Assembly (NCBI RefSeq): GCF_021869535.1
Contig: NW_026262581.1
Span: 100,988,271-101,052,270, forward strand
Origin: Mytilus californianus
Taxonomy: Eukaryota; Mollusca; Bivalvia; Mytilida; Mytilidae
Direction: 5' to 3'
DNA: 64,000 nucleotides
Position numbers and translations under genes: made by a program. Within the stretch, counting starts at the first letter, position 1; every line of letters starts with the position of its first letter. Below are positions 35,325 through 47,490 of this stretch, one piece after another. The notes under the pieces are model-generated. The model did not search any database and was not told the origin of the DNA. It saw only the letters and a program-made list of their open reading frames with translations.

Positions 35325-35405
35325 TATATGCAGTACAGCCATGGTTATCAAGACAGGTAATAATTAGTACTTCATCGTTTTCTTTTGTTGCGTTCTGGGT
35401 ATACC
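35325..35405 (-). CDS. Universal stress protein, exon 2
   Basis: An 81-nt exon too short for a plain ORF scan. The acceptor ATTTATTTCAAG ends at 35406 and the donor TATA|GTAAGTAG begins at 35324. It completes the split codon from exon 1 (T+GG = Trp), then encodes YTQNATKENDEVLIITCLDN and HGCTAY, and leaves one base (A) for exon 3. Content and phase (1 in, 1 out) both fit. Text of the form DEVLII-T/H is the second beta strand of the USP fold. Without this exon the protein would lack about 27 residues of the core. Confidence 0.88.
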
Positions 35406-36117
35406 CTTGAAATAAATATGTATGATTATTTTTGTAAATATACTTGATTAGCAACGTATGTTCTACTAAAGTAATTAGTGTTTGTTTATCTATATGTTTA
35501 CCTGTGGGTGTACTTGTCTTGTAGTTGGGTTGTTGTTATCTTACTTTCCCTTTAATTCGAATAGGAATATATAAATGATGCTGTTGTTATAACAGTACGA
35601 ATTATAACAGTTTTAAGGTTATATATTTTAATTTATATTGTTTATGTTAAATAAAACTATTAATTCTTGATATAATCATGATAATAATAAAAAAAAAATT
35701 AATAACATTGTTGTTTACACTGACGTTTTAATTCCCCCTCCTGAAAGAAAGATGTTGAATGTTGCGCTGAGAATTACACAAAAGACTATGGTCATAACTA
35801 TTTTAACTTCAATCAATGTCCTATGTTTATGGATCTAGTTTACACAACAATTGCCTCTGGACAGATTATTTTTCAACACTACTTTGTATCTGTAATATCT
35901 TCATTTTAGTCTTAATGATATTATATACTTTATTACCTCAAGCTTTACAGCTCATCGGTGTAAACAAAAAATAACAAGTTATAATTGCAATAAAAAATGT
36001 AGACAGAGAATGTTAATTATTTTGTATAAAACTGTCCCTAATTTTAAAAGCCCAAAAAAAGTCAACTGCTTAACATTTTGTACAGACAACAACTGTATCA
36101 GTTTAAATACACTCGGT

Positions 36118-37815
36118 CTATATCAGTAGTATTGTTTTTATAAACTTTGCCCGCAAGTCTCTATATGCCGAACACATAAGAATAAAGTGGAACTCGTCCT
36201 CAATACATTGACTACGATCCATTACAGGTACATTCAGAAAACGACCAGTCTCAATATCTAATGAATGTGAAGATAGTCTTATTTTTGTAATAGCCTTCCG
36301 GTACAAAGGAGGGATATATTTAGTCAAGTAATATTTTAAGTCTCGGTTTGTGATTATATTTCTGTAAATAACACACTTGCTACTGTTTTCCAGCAAAGAA
36401 TATTGTGTTTTTATATCTATTAGACGCTGTTTTATTAGTGAAAAAGAGTTTTCAAATGTCAGTTCAGTTTGGCGAAGCCACAATTCACCTAGTCCCATGT
36501 TGTGTAATTCATCCTTAATCAGTTTTACCCAAATCATCGACCTGCGAATGGTATTTGCACAAGAAGCTCTAAGATCCTTGTAGACACCTTTCAGAATACA
36601 GTTATTTGTGTTCAAAAGTTTGAGCCAATATTTGAAAATCTGCAGTTTGCGTTTCACTATTAAGGGAATACGTCCCAGCTCAAAATACACCATAGCAGTA
36701 TTGGTTGTTGCTTCACTCCGAGTAATCTTTTTCAAAAACATAAATGGACTTTTTCGATTTCATCTGCTTCACAGGCATAAGTTAAAACACTACAAACATA
36801 AATACCAAAAAGTGACAACAGAGTATGTACGTTCAGATGACAGTTTCTACAATTAGAAAGCAGTGCAAACAAACATCGATTTTTTTCCTTGTTCAGCAAG
36901 TTTCTTTTGGTGCATTTGTAAATTTTCCGTTGATGTTTAAAATAAATCCTAGATAACAAAACTTGTCCACTATTTCGTCTTCTCTAATATTACCCCAGTT
37001 TCTAAATATAACTATTTTTGTCTTATCAATATTTACAGTTAAATCAAAATTTGTTGTGTACGATTCTAAGGAATCAAACATAGATTGTAGACCTTACGGT
37101 GACTCCGCAAATAACACCATATCGTCCGCATACATCAATAAGAAGAGACTGAGATCTGCTAGTTCATATGGAACACATCCATTTTTGAGAAAAGAAATTT
37201 CGCAATCATTAACGTATAATGAGAATAATATCGGCGATAAAACCTCTCCCTGTGGGAGACCAACCTTATTTTCAAAGAAATCAGAGTACGATCCATTGAA
37301 TCTTACACAAGCCTTTGTCGATTCATACATTGAACGTAAAGTGTTTAACAATTTTCCCCGAATCCCTAAGCGAGATAGCTTTATTCAGAGGGTCGTTCTA
37401 TTTATACTGTAAAAGGCTCGCTTATAATCGTCGAAACAACAGTAGAGACGTTTCTTCATAGCTAATGTTTTATTTATTATAGACTGAAGTACAGCATCAA
37501 CGGTTCCATGTCCCTGACGAAAACCAAATTGCGCATCGGTAAGAATGTCTTTTCTTGCGGCCCACTGTATAAGTCTCCTGTTTAGAATAGCTGTAAATAA
37601 TTTTGCAAGATTGCTTAGTAAACTAATGCCTCTGAAATTATTTGGGTCATTTTTGTCTCCTTTATTCTTAAAGTCCGGAATTATTATAGTCCACACCAAG
37701 ATCTTGGAAAATAACCTTTCGACAACACTGTGTTAAAAATTTTCTCGAGAAAAGGCAGAAGAAATTCAGTAAATTCAATAAAATATTCATTCAAAAGAAA
37801 ATCATATCCATGGCT
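36118..37815 (-). mobile_element. LINE (non-LTR retrotransposon) remnant
   Basis: Reverse-transcriptase ORF pieces in order on the minus strand. FTEFLLPFLEKIFNTVLSKG lies near 37800-37730. RGISLLSNLAKLFTAILNRR and FGFRQGHGTVDAVLQSII lie within 37699-37385. KVGLPQGEVLSPILFSLYVN and the catalytic box LLMYADDMVLFAESP lie within 37351-37094. After an in-frame TAA comes FDLTVNIDKTKIVIF, and then a long C-terminal part (36741-36118) with DIETGRF and EDEFHFILMC. At least one frameshift and one nonsense codon make it inactive, although the YADD residues survive. It sits in intron 1 of the USP gene, in the same orientation. Confidence 0.88.
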
Positions 37816-38801
37816 TTTGTTTCGTTGATGTCTTGGTTTTAAGATAAATGTGTTAAAACAATTTAAACTTTCTTATGTACACGAAAATTCTATAATCAAA
37901 AAGGTCAATTATTAAACAATTACTAGTCAAATGATATTAACGATTGTTTTGAATAATTTGTAAAATTATGTTATATTTTTTTCCTTAATAAGTTGTTAAA
38001 TCGTCTATCAGTTAGATGCTCTTCTTTTGTGTGAGATTTTCATTGCAAGTGGTCATTATTCCTCAGTTTAAAATTTGCTCTCATCCTGGTCATGAATATG
38101 CATGAATATATACCACTGAACGTACAAGCGAAGGAAAAGTCAATCCATATTTTTTTTTTAATAATTTATACATGACTGTATTAACTTCTCTCTGATAATT
38201 ATGAAAAATCAACACTATGCATGCAAGAATACCGTGGGTACAAAGAAGCCTTGCTACTGTTTACTTTTTATTCTATTATTTCTTCACATATGTCACAAAT
38301 ATGTTTTAGATACACCAATAAGGGGTTGATGCCCGATTGAGTGTATCTTATTTATATACAAAACTATAGATTTCAATAACTTAGGAGAGGGTCTTTCATC
38401 AGTGTTACCTTAATTATGCAATGGGAAAGCATGACAAATGCTGAATATACAATAACATTTATTGATAGCTTTGTGTAAATACCTATAATGATCTATAATT
38501 GGTTTCAGGCATTGGGTCAGGGTTATTTATATTTATGTTCTAATATTAATGACCTGTAAACCCATCTGAAATAAAGACTTGGTAATGTACATCAACCAAG
38601 TCAGCATAAGTCTCATTTTCCCTATAAGAATGAAGATATAAACAATTTTAAATAAATTCAATATTATTATTAAGTTTACACACACATATATATTGTATCG
38701 TGAGCTGTAACGTAAATAATTACTGTACTTGATAACCTAATATATCAACAAAACGTGAATATATAACTAAACTACATATAATATTAGCATGAATTACTTA
38801 C

Positions 38802-38874
38802 AGTCAAATGCATAGTCTGAATACAAACTTCCGTCCATAGCTATCACAACCGTTCTTTTACCATTCTCCGCCAT
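38802..38874 (-). CDS. Universal stress protein, exon 1 (start)
   Basis: ATG at 38874-38872 begins a protein that starts MAENGKRTVVIAMDGSLYSD and continues YAFD, the classic first beta strand and A-x-D-G-S adenine-side motif of USP-domain proteins. The exon ends with one base before the donor T|GTAAGT (38801-38796), phase 1, matching exon 2. Intron 1 is 3.4 kb (with the LINE), intron 2 is 3.5 kb (with the MULE fragment) and intron 3 is 319 bp. I found no sign of a second copy in the window. Confidence 0.9.
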
Positions 38875-38924
38875 TTCAAAGCCTAACAGTTCGTTGCCCC
38901 CAGTACCTCGTGTCCGATCAATGA

Positions 38925-39006
38925 TTAAATACCCAAGTGTACAACTGACCTACTTCACTGGTCAATAAACATAACAATAACTTCGGCCAATAATAAATAC
39001 ACGTCA
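38925..39006 (-). promoter_or_regulatory. Possible USP promoter elements
   Basis: Upstream of the USP start, the minus strand carries TATTTAA (38931-38925), an inverted CCAAT box (plus-strand CCAAT at 38987-38991) and a TGACGTG string (39006-39000), which resembles CRE/ATF-type sites. These are short matches found by eye and could be chance. Only about 214 bp separate the ATG from the foldback element. Confidence 0.3.
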
Positions 39007-39087
39007 TTATTTAGGAAGAGTAGAAACTAGTACACTATCAGAGAAATTCCATGAACATAAAAGTATGAAAACATTTATTATTTGGTT

Positions 39088-40444
39088 ACGGAAGCGTATT
39101 AGGGACATAGTAAAAATAAAATTTGCACAGAACTTTTTTTCAAAGTCGAAATTTTGACATTTCCAGTCTTAAAATTTCGACTGTTACTCGAAATTTTAAC
39201 TTTCAAATCTCGAAATTTTGACTTTTTAAAATCGTGAAATTTCGACTTTTAAAAAGATGAAATTTTGACTTTTTTAAAACTCGAAATTTCGACTTTATAA
39301 AAGTCAAAATATCGACTTTAACCTCAAAATTCCGATTTTTTTAAACTCGAAATTTAGACTTTAAACTAAAAATTTCAACTTTAAAAATCTCGAACTTTTG
39401 ATTTTAACTTGAAGTTTTACTGTTAAAATCTCAAAATTTCGACTTTTTCTAAGTATCTAAACTTTGATATTAGTATTCAAACGAAGTTAATACAATTTTA
39501 GAAGGAGACATAGACGCAAATTACTAAAGCGTCATCCACACATTTTGGCAATTTATATTCAGAAATTGGTTTTGTTCTTAAATTATGATATGGATTAGCA
39601 TTTAGTATTGAAGAGTTTCATTCGGAAAGAACATGCATTTGTTTTTATTAAGAACATGCATGTTGACAGAAAAATATTGTTGTTTTCCCATATTCCATGT
39701 TTTAGTTTCCACGACACTGTCATAGGATCGTCAGATCTTAGGACATTTTGCATCCCATGTTTTATGGTTGGTTTTAAAGGCCTGTTTTGTTTCCCAAAAG
39801 CAAGTCACTGACTTTGCCTTGTTTAAATAATGGTAAATCATGTGGCAAATATGTCATGCATATTCAGAACGACTCATGAGCTGCTCAGTTTTCTAGTTTT
39901 GGAATTTTGAAATGTCGGTTCTTTTTTTCTGAAACATTGATTAAACTTTACAAGTTGGCATTCTTATGTCACAACTATTAAACCTTGTCTTTATATATTA
40001 GACTGTTGAATAAAAGTATGGCGTAATATAGGTGTGTCGGAATAACGGGGTACACATATCTAAGTCCAGACTTGAAGTAGATATTTGTACGTGAAACATT
40101 ACATTTATTCTTTCGCAAAAAAAGATTTTCTATCTAAAATAACCTCTTTAAAATGGTTTTGTTTATTAAGAAATGCTTATCAAGTTTATGATGTATATGG
40201 ATCTCCGCTTGCTGTTATAAATGACTGAATGTGATAATCGCAAACGTATAAATACTGAGGAAAAGTCGAAATCTCGAGTTTTAAAAAAAGTCAAAATTTA
40301 AAGTTAAAGTCAAAATTTAGAGATTTGATAAGTTAAAATTTCGAGTTAAAGTTGAAATTTTAAGATTTGAAATGTAAAAATTTCGACTTTGAAAAAACGT
40401 TCTATGCCAATTTTATTTTTACTATGTCCCTAATACGCTTCCGT
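39088..40444. mobile_element. Foldback transposable element, 1357 bp
   Basis: The two ends are perfect inverted repeats for at least 35 bp (left starts ACGGAAGCGTATTAGGGACA, right ends with its complement CTTCCGT at 40444). The flanks are an 8-bp target duplication with one mismatch: ATTTGGTT (39080-39087) and ATTTGGTA (40445-40452). Inside each end lie many short imperfect units of the type AAATTTCGACTTTTAAAAA, so each arm is itself repetitive and the arms can pair for hundreds of bases. The middle (about 39480-40255) is unique and encodes nothing I recognise. The 8-bp duplication would fit a hAT-like mechanism; subrepeat-rich arms are typical of foldback elements. Confidence 0.9.
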
Positions 40445-40584
40445 ATTTGGTAGATAAAACTTCCATGGGGGTATTAATCTAATCGAAAAACTACATTTTT
40501 AAAAACTAAAACAAAAACCTTTGTTGATATTTATTCGATGTGCCGATTGCTTATATAAAAAAAACCAACAAGATAAGAATATAG

Positions 40585-40850
40585 AAATAAGGGGATAAGG
40601 TATGCTTGTCTATGAGACAACTATTCACCACAGACCAAAGGACGAAGATGTAAATCATAGGTTACTGTAAAGCCTTCAACAATGCATAAACATAGTCACT
40701 ACCATATAGAAAGTTGTTGAAGGTCCCGACATGACTAAATGAGAAACAATTCAAAAGAGAAATCAACGGTTTTATTTAATCTTAAAACAACAAACGTAAA
40801 AATAATAATCCAGGCAGCAACCAACTAAATTACAGGCCCAGCAAAGCCAG
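40585..40850. repeat. Dispersed repeat E fragment
   Basis: GGGGATAAGGTATGCTTGTC, then TGAGACAACTATTCACCACA, TAGGTTACTGTAAAGCCTTC and CCAACTAAATTACAGGCCC match the first third of the long copy at 16140-16400 with many differences, so this is an old copy. Confidence 0.6.
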
Positions 40851-41249
40851 TTCTTACTAATCTGTAAACCATATTTTCCCAGACTAAAATTTCAACCAGT
40901 ACATTGGATCTAATGTAAATGCATCAACAACAGTCTATGAAAACCTTGGCCTGGTGAAATGACAAAATGTGTTCAAAACTGCAATAAACCGTATATTAAG
41001 GTAATAATAATACTGTTGATACAAATAAATAAATGGGTCTTATGAAATTTGAGTAAACAAAAATTCAGAGAAATCCGAGGAAGAAACTTATTTGTGGTTC
41101 TGTTCAATATGATGTGAACTTTTGCGGTTCACTGAACATAACAATATGATAGTAAGAGCGTCCGGGACATATGTCCTACGGGCAAACATTCTTGTTTGGG
41201 TATGATTTTGCAACGTAAACGGTTTCGAAAGTAAAGGCATTTTATTTTT

Positions 41250-41945
41250 TATTCATACTATATTGTAGTCATTTTATCTGTTATGAGTAAATCATGTCAG
41301 AATATAACCCTTGCGCTGAGTTTATACATTCATATACTATTTAATAGTTTAAAAAATGGATGTGTCTTACCTGTGTACGTTATTTTATTTAACGCCATTT
41401 TGTCCAAGGTTATCGTTGTCTTTTTGACATTGTTTTACATCCCCCCTTTTTTATTCAATATTGTATTTATACTGTGTCATAGATCAAATTTATTCGTTCA
41501 GTGTATGTTTATTTGTTTTTGTTGATATGCCTTTTTGTTTGAGTTATAAGCCATTTCAATTGGTATTTTATAGTGTGTCTATCTATGTTGTAATGTTGCA
41601 CTACTATTTTAGGTTAGGGTGAAGGTTGGCGCCTGTTAAAACGTTTAAACCCGCTGCATTTGTTTGCACCTGTCCTAAGTCAGGAACCTGTTTCAGTGGT
41701 TGTCGTTTGTTGGTGTGGTACTTAAGTGTTTCTCGTTTCTCGTTTTTTATATAGATTAGACCGTTGGTTTTCCTGTTTGAATTATTTGACACTAGTCATT
41801 TTGGGGCCTTTATAGCTTGCTGTTCGGTGTGAACCAAGGCTCCGTGTTGAAGGCCGTACTTTGACCTATAATTGTTTACTTTTTACACAGTGTGACTTGG
41901 ATGGAGAGTTGTCTCATTGGCACTCATACCACATCTTCTTATTTC
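41250..41945 (+). repeat. Composite dispersed repeat (E end plus D)
   Basis: 41590-41730 (GTTAGGGTGAAGGTTGGCGC, GAACCTGTTTCAGTGGTTGT) matches repeat E in reverse. It is followed directly by a complete repeat D (41745-41940, TAGATTAGACCGTTGG ... GCACTCATACCACATC). The plus-strand frame at 41283-41525 and the minus-strand frame at 41604-41792 are translations of this repeat, not genes. Confidence 0.7.
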
Positions 41946-43740
41946 TACTTTCTCACATAATCTAGTTAAGCACCATATGATGTGTTGCTCAAATGAATGA
42001 ACATTTACTGTAGGCCTGTCAGGTGAAATTTTTCACTTTTAAAATTATGATAATAAACATTGCAAAATCCACCACCTTTTATGTAGGGTAAAACGACTGA
42101 AAATATATTATTTCATAGTAATTTGTAATTTAACTTTCTCTTCTATTTTTTTTTTTACATTATATTAAAGCACCACACCAACTTAAAAGTTTCCATGGTA
42201 CAATAGTATGGTGAAAGTTTGCAGTATGTTGTAAAGTGAAACAGTTTTTAGTATCTACAAGTTACAAAAAAAATGCACATACCTGTTGACTTCATGTAAT
42301 TCCTTTCTTTTTAATCGTTATTTTTAATCAGATTTGTATCACTGTGTTAACTTACATGAATTAAAGCTTCGTGTGTAATCGTACTTGACGCTCGTCATTA
42401 GGCGTTATATGTATCAAGCACGAGAGTCTGTTGATTTAAATGAAATATGCTTACGACGTAGATAACAATTTTGTTGAAAATAAAACATCAGGATAGCATG
42501 CTATTATCAATTTTTATAAGAAAATAAAGGAATTGCAAAATAACAAGTAGTAACCAATTTAATGAGTTTAAGTTATATGGTTTTACCATGCAGTTTCTTT
42601 AACCAAAAGAAAAAGAAAAAAAAAACCAAAAGGCAAAGAATTGTATTTACCACTTTGGAACTATTAAACGTTTAGTCATTTATGGTAGCCGGGGTATCTA
42701 AATGTTCGACCATATATTTTTCTTTAAATTTTGTAAAAGATTTCAGGGTCAATGTACTATCATTATTCTATACAAAAACTTGGGGTCACACACCTTGGTT
42801 TTTTCGTGAAAAAATACATTGAAATTAACGAAATGACAGTTATTTTATATTGGTTATATACGCGAAGCTTATGTTTTCCTTATTGAGGAAACATTAAACG
42901 ATGGGATTGGTTAACATTCAATGAGTGAATGGCTTTTCATAAATACTTTAAGTACTTTCGAAATATAAAATAAAAATAGGGGTTCACAGGCATTATTTTC
43001 TTGAAAAATCCACAAAAAAAACCCAAATTGTTCTATCAAATTTAATATAATTATCTGCCTTTGATTTTAAAAGGATTTTTTTTGGAAGTTTTAAATAATT
43101 TTTTGATAGTTTAATCTTTAAATTTTAAGTTTTAGATGTTTTTGTTGTATATTGAAAGATACTTGGTAAAATATTCTAAAACAAGAAAGTATTTTTGCAA
43201 CATGCCCAAAAACGGATGATCAGAAAAAGACACTCGATCTACCTTAAAAGACGTAATATTTAACTTCGGTACAAAAATGAGTAAACAAAAAATAATTAAT
43301 CTTGTTTCTGAGAAAGATATTAAAGTAAGACGTTTTGTTTCAAATTTTATCTTCGTGAATAAAAGATGCAATCACTGATCAGATTTCTTATAAAATCATT
43401 ACTGAACATACCAGGCTATCATTATGTATTCAAGTTTAATTCCTTACAGCGGAAAGCGATTATCATGAAAACAATAACACTCCACGTATTTGTGCGAAAT
43501 AATTTATTCAATGGGTTTAAAGATAAAAAGGAAGGATGATGAAGTATAATTCGTTTTTTAAAATTTGTATTGAACTTATCAAAATTGTGTTTAAAACATA
43601 CATCTAAGACATGCAACACAACTGACTAAAAAATTCAAACAAGAATACAAATAAATCTGACAAAGACGCCAACAAAAAAGTTATTGAAGTTGAAAGTACC
43701 AACAATATATTTACTATTAAACACTTCCCCAAATAAAGTA
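41946..43740. other. No gene seen
   Basis: AT-rich sequence with poly-A and poly-T runs. Two frames of 65-79 codons on the minus strand (43132-43371, 43422-43619) show no domain, signal peptide or splice-supported partner. I do not call them. Confidence 0.4.
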
Positions 43741-43849
43741 CAAATTAAGTAAAATACATGGGTAAGCAAAATGAAAACAACACTTTAAAAAGTTCATGCG
43801 TCCGAATCGCACCTCTGGACCCATCTGCACCTGGAACGCACAAAGAAAA

Positions 43850-44720
43850 AAAAACGAAAGGTGGATGTACAAATACCGAACCACGTCATACGAATATTAT
43901 GAACATAATATTACAAAAACAAATAAAAGGAACACTGTAAAGTTAATAAATTGATTCACAACTTCAGAACATAGAATTTATAACTCAAGATAATTTTGTA
44001 TTATTTATGAAGTAGACACTGGATATTTATCTATTAGGTCTTTATACTTTCTTGAAGGACATATGACTTTCCAAGATTTCATTCTTATCAGAAGTAACAT
44101 TTTCGTACGTGCGAGTACCCGAGCGTTCATCTATTCCTACTTCTATGATAAGGCACTTGTAGTAATTAGATTTATAGACAAAAGCAATATTGTTTGAAGC
44201 TTGTCTGAAGGAACAACAATATATTTATCGTGAACAGAGGACAGACATTTCACAGCTTCTTTGGCTCTGAATACGGACTAAGATCGAACATTTTCACTGT
44301 TCTTCAACTTGTGGATTCGAAGTTGAACTAAATACCTAATTGCTTTGACCCATTCTGACAGAGTTTCTAATTCAACCTTTTCTCGTTTTGCCCATGCTCT
44401 GGTGTAACCCTCAACGGAATCCATTAATATACTAGTATTAAAGATATGGATCTAATTGATGTTTTGTGTTTCAAATATTCTTCTAAATCAAGGTTTTGCA
44501 ATGCTTGTTTATAGTTAAATATTTTAGGTGCAATGATTTTGGTGTAACTATAGGAGACAATAGGAACAAACTGATTTTGAAAATAAAGCGGAATTTTAGA
44601 TGTTACTTCTTTGTGATGAAGAACGTTGCTAATGTTGATAGCATCGATTCCTTTATTTGAAAACTGATTTGGAAGTAATTTCCTATTTGAGGTGAAAACT
44701 AAAAGGAGGCCTTGAAATTG
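43850..44720 (-). mobile_element. Penelope-like retroelement remnant
   Basis: Reading the minus strand from 44690: GIDAINISNVLHHKEVTSKI, PLYFQNQFVPIVSYSYTKII, APKIFNYKQALQNLDLEEYL (about 44690-44470). Then SVEGYTRAWAKREKVELETL and SEWVKAIRYLVQLRIHKLKN (44430-44300), a stop, and FRAKEAVKCLSSVHDKYIVV (about 44270-44210). I recognise this as the N-terminal half of the Penelope-like family in mussels, whose DKY-V-V-V-P-x-DK segment opens the reverse transcriptase. It is broken by stops and deletions. Toward 44000, KYKDLIDKYPVSTS resembles the peptide inside the element at 56070-57445. Confidence 0.6.
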
Positions 44721-46750
44721 GGTAATTATTTAGATATCGATGACAAATTTATGTTGTGTCATTTTCAGGACTATAATCAACGCAATAAAGAGCAAAACCC
44801 CATTTATTTTTTATTCATATGTTAGACCAGACTATTTAGTCGTGAAACTTGACTCAGTACTCGGAGTGCATATTTTATGCTCGAAACACCAAATCCAGTA
44901 TTCTATTGGTTGATTTCCGAGTCTGACTACGATAATCTCAACAGTTTCATGACCACAAGGCCTGGGTTCATTTATTATTCAAGAATGTATACGCGCATCA
45001 CGAGCGATGACCTATACCTTCTTGAAGCACATGTTCACGACTATGAAAATTAATAACTTTAAGTTCACTTCAGTATTTGAATTGAATTCATTTCAATGTT
45101 TTAATACACTCTTTTTCTGAATATTTTAAATTATCAATTAGTAGAATTATTACAATTTTAAAAGGATCGTATGCAAATGGGTAAGAATTTCTAATATAGT
45201 TGATGATGCAGGGAAAGGACAATTGGTCGTCTAAAACCGTTTCCCCTATATTTATCGGTTGCTTGCATATCTCGCTAAAATGTCTATAAGATATCTTTTT
45301 AGGCCGAATTCTTCAAAACTGTCTGTTTACCAGGATTCCATGATTTAAACACGTTTGCACAACGGCATTATATTGATAAGATTCTTAGAATGTTTTATTC
45401 AATTCTGCTTAGGGGTTTATAGGAGGAGCGGATAAAATAGGTTCTGTAGTGTGCAGATATGACGTGTCAAAGTAAACACCCAAAAATCATTCGGATGAAA
45501 TCGAACTATAGGGGTGCAAAAGTTTATCATGTGAGTAAGCTTTTGTGAAAAGTATCAAAATTTTGTCAAGCAGCTATAAAAATGGAACAAAAGGGCAGAT
45601 GAACGGCAACCTCATAAAAATATAGCAAAAGCTTATAAAAGCATGGGGTATAAAACACCTCCCACCAAATATAATGAAATAAATTAATACCTTAAGTTGG
45701 TATGAAACTTTGGAAATTAATCAACAGATTTTTAGAATAAAATATATTATCATATAAGTTAAAAAAAAAAGATATGTAAAGTTGAAGAGATGAAAGTTAC
45801 TCGCAATAAGGATTTGTGTTTGGTAGAGAGAGGAATTAAAATAAATGTAAAAGTGTTTCGCTGAACCCTGTATCTCGTCATGATTGCTACTGTCAATTAA
45901 AAATTGCAATGTTGACTGCCAAAAACTTAAACCATTTAACAGTAAAATACGGAAATATATATATATATATAAATAAGAAGATGTGGTATGAGTATATATA
46001 TATATTTCTTCATATGCTCTTCCTCGATCATAAAGAAGCATCTGTCGGAGTTTCGAAATATTCCATGTAGTATAAAAATTTAACTATGGAAATGTAACTT
46101 CAAAAAAGTAAGTCCATTTTTCAGAAAAGATAAGAAAATGAAAAAAAAAAAATAAATAAAAATTTTGCTTTAGATGTTATCTCTTTAATCATAAAAAAAT
46201 TCTGTTCAAGTTTTATAAAATAAGAAGATGTGACAATTTCATTGATTTTAAAAACGACACTTTAGCCAATGACTGTATACAAATGTTAACTGCAAAAAAA
46301 AAGTCCTTTTATCTCTAAAATACGTGAAAATGAAAAGTAAATAATTATAAAAATCTGCACTAGATACTGTCTGTAGAACAAATTTCCTAAAATCCAGGAA
46401 GGTTTGACAAAGTTATTAGTTTTTTTTTTTTTCTGAAATCAAAATGAAACACATGCAGTTAAAAGCCCAACCGTCCGAAATTTTGGTTGAATTTTTCCAC
46501 TATCACGAACAAAAAAACGATCTACATTTTGTTTGTTTTATGCCCAAAAGTCACGGACTTGAGTAAAAATCTAAATCTTTTAAACATTTTAAAACTGAAA
46601 AAGTAATATTTGATTTTTAGACTTTAACATACAAAATGAAGGATATTTTATTAACATGAAATAGCAAACTTATTGAACTTTCGATATACATTTCTCCTTT
46701 TATGTTGAATATCGACATTTTTATCACCACAGTAAATCTGATCATAAAAT
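44721..46750. other. No gene seen; TA microsatellite at 45955-46005
   Basis: Mostly AT-rich unique sequence. Two (TA)n patches at 45955-45970 and 45995-46006 flank a fragment AAATAAGAAGATGTGGTATG, the start of repeat D. No supported coding region. Confidence 0.4.
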
Positions 46751-46754
46751 TGAT

Positions 46755-47060
46755 TGAACGATTTTTGTTTTCTTAACGTCCAGTGGCAAATGTATTTTAC
46801 GTATTTTCAGGACGAAAACAAATAAAATGCAAATGGTAAATTCTGCAAAGAGGGTCGACCGGGATAAACGTGAATTTCGAATATCAATCAAAAACGAGGA
46901 TCTAATGGATAGGGACTGAAATTGTGTCTTGCAACAGGCCAGATTGAACGTCCCCATTCCGACTAGAAGAGGTTGCGTATTTATACATCCCTTACAGCCA
47001 AACGTTTGTCTCTCTTTAGTATGGGGGTTTCTGCCCGATGAAGAGGTACGCGAGAATAAC
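46755..47060. repeat. SINE-like dispersed repeat
   Basis: TTAACGTCCAGTGGCAAATG, TTTCAGGACGA, then GGTCGACCGGGATAAACGTG and CGTCCCCATTCCGACTAGAA match the copy at 57770-58060 in the same order. The (GATT)n tail and the tRNA-like head are not evident here. Confidence 0.6.
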
Positions 47061-47289
47061 CTTTTGTTTTAACTCATTCAATCCTTAAGGTTATCCTTAA
47101 ATTGAAACTTTTTATTTATACTTCAAATCAACACTTTTCGGACTCCTTAAATTTCAATTTTAATACTTTATAATTTGACATTTTAAACTTTTATTGTCTT
47201 AGATTCAAATATTCATAGTACACCCCAAAACCGTACCGAAGGAGTAGTTGTCGTAAAGATCATTTTGTACCAGAAAAAAACTAGGCCAA

Positions 47290-47490
47290 TTTTGTAAATG
47301 CTAACAAATATAAACCGCCACTTCCTTTTAAAATGTCCTATGTATCATCGAATTCGTGATGCCCTTTTTGTCAATTTAGTTGGTACTTTTAGAATAGATA
47401 CGTTATTCCATGGTGATCCAAAAATTTCGTATATAGACAATAAAAACAACTTTTTGACAAGACAATATATTGAAAACTAAAAGATTCACA
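47290..47490 (+). mobile_element. LINE 3'-end fragment
   Basis: The frame at 47298-47480 reads NRHFLLKCPMYHRIRDALFV, NLVGTFRIDTLFHGDP and then NKNNFLTRQYIEN. The FL-x-C-P-x-Y-x-x-x-R-x-x-L pattern followed by GDP and an NK-x-x-F-L box is characteristic of the last part of LINE ORF2 proteins. No reverse transcriptase precedes it, so it is a 5'-truncated copy from a different LINE family than the one at 36118. Confidence 0.7.

Noticed and set aside
36377..37412. Plus-strand frames of 68-149 codons across the LINE
   Set aside because: Antisense to the reverse-transcriptase ORF, which has the recognisable motifs.
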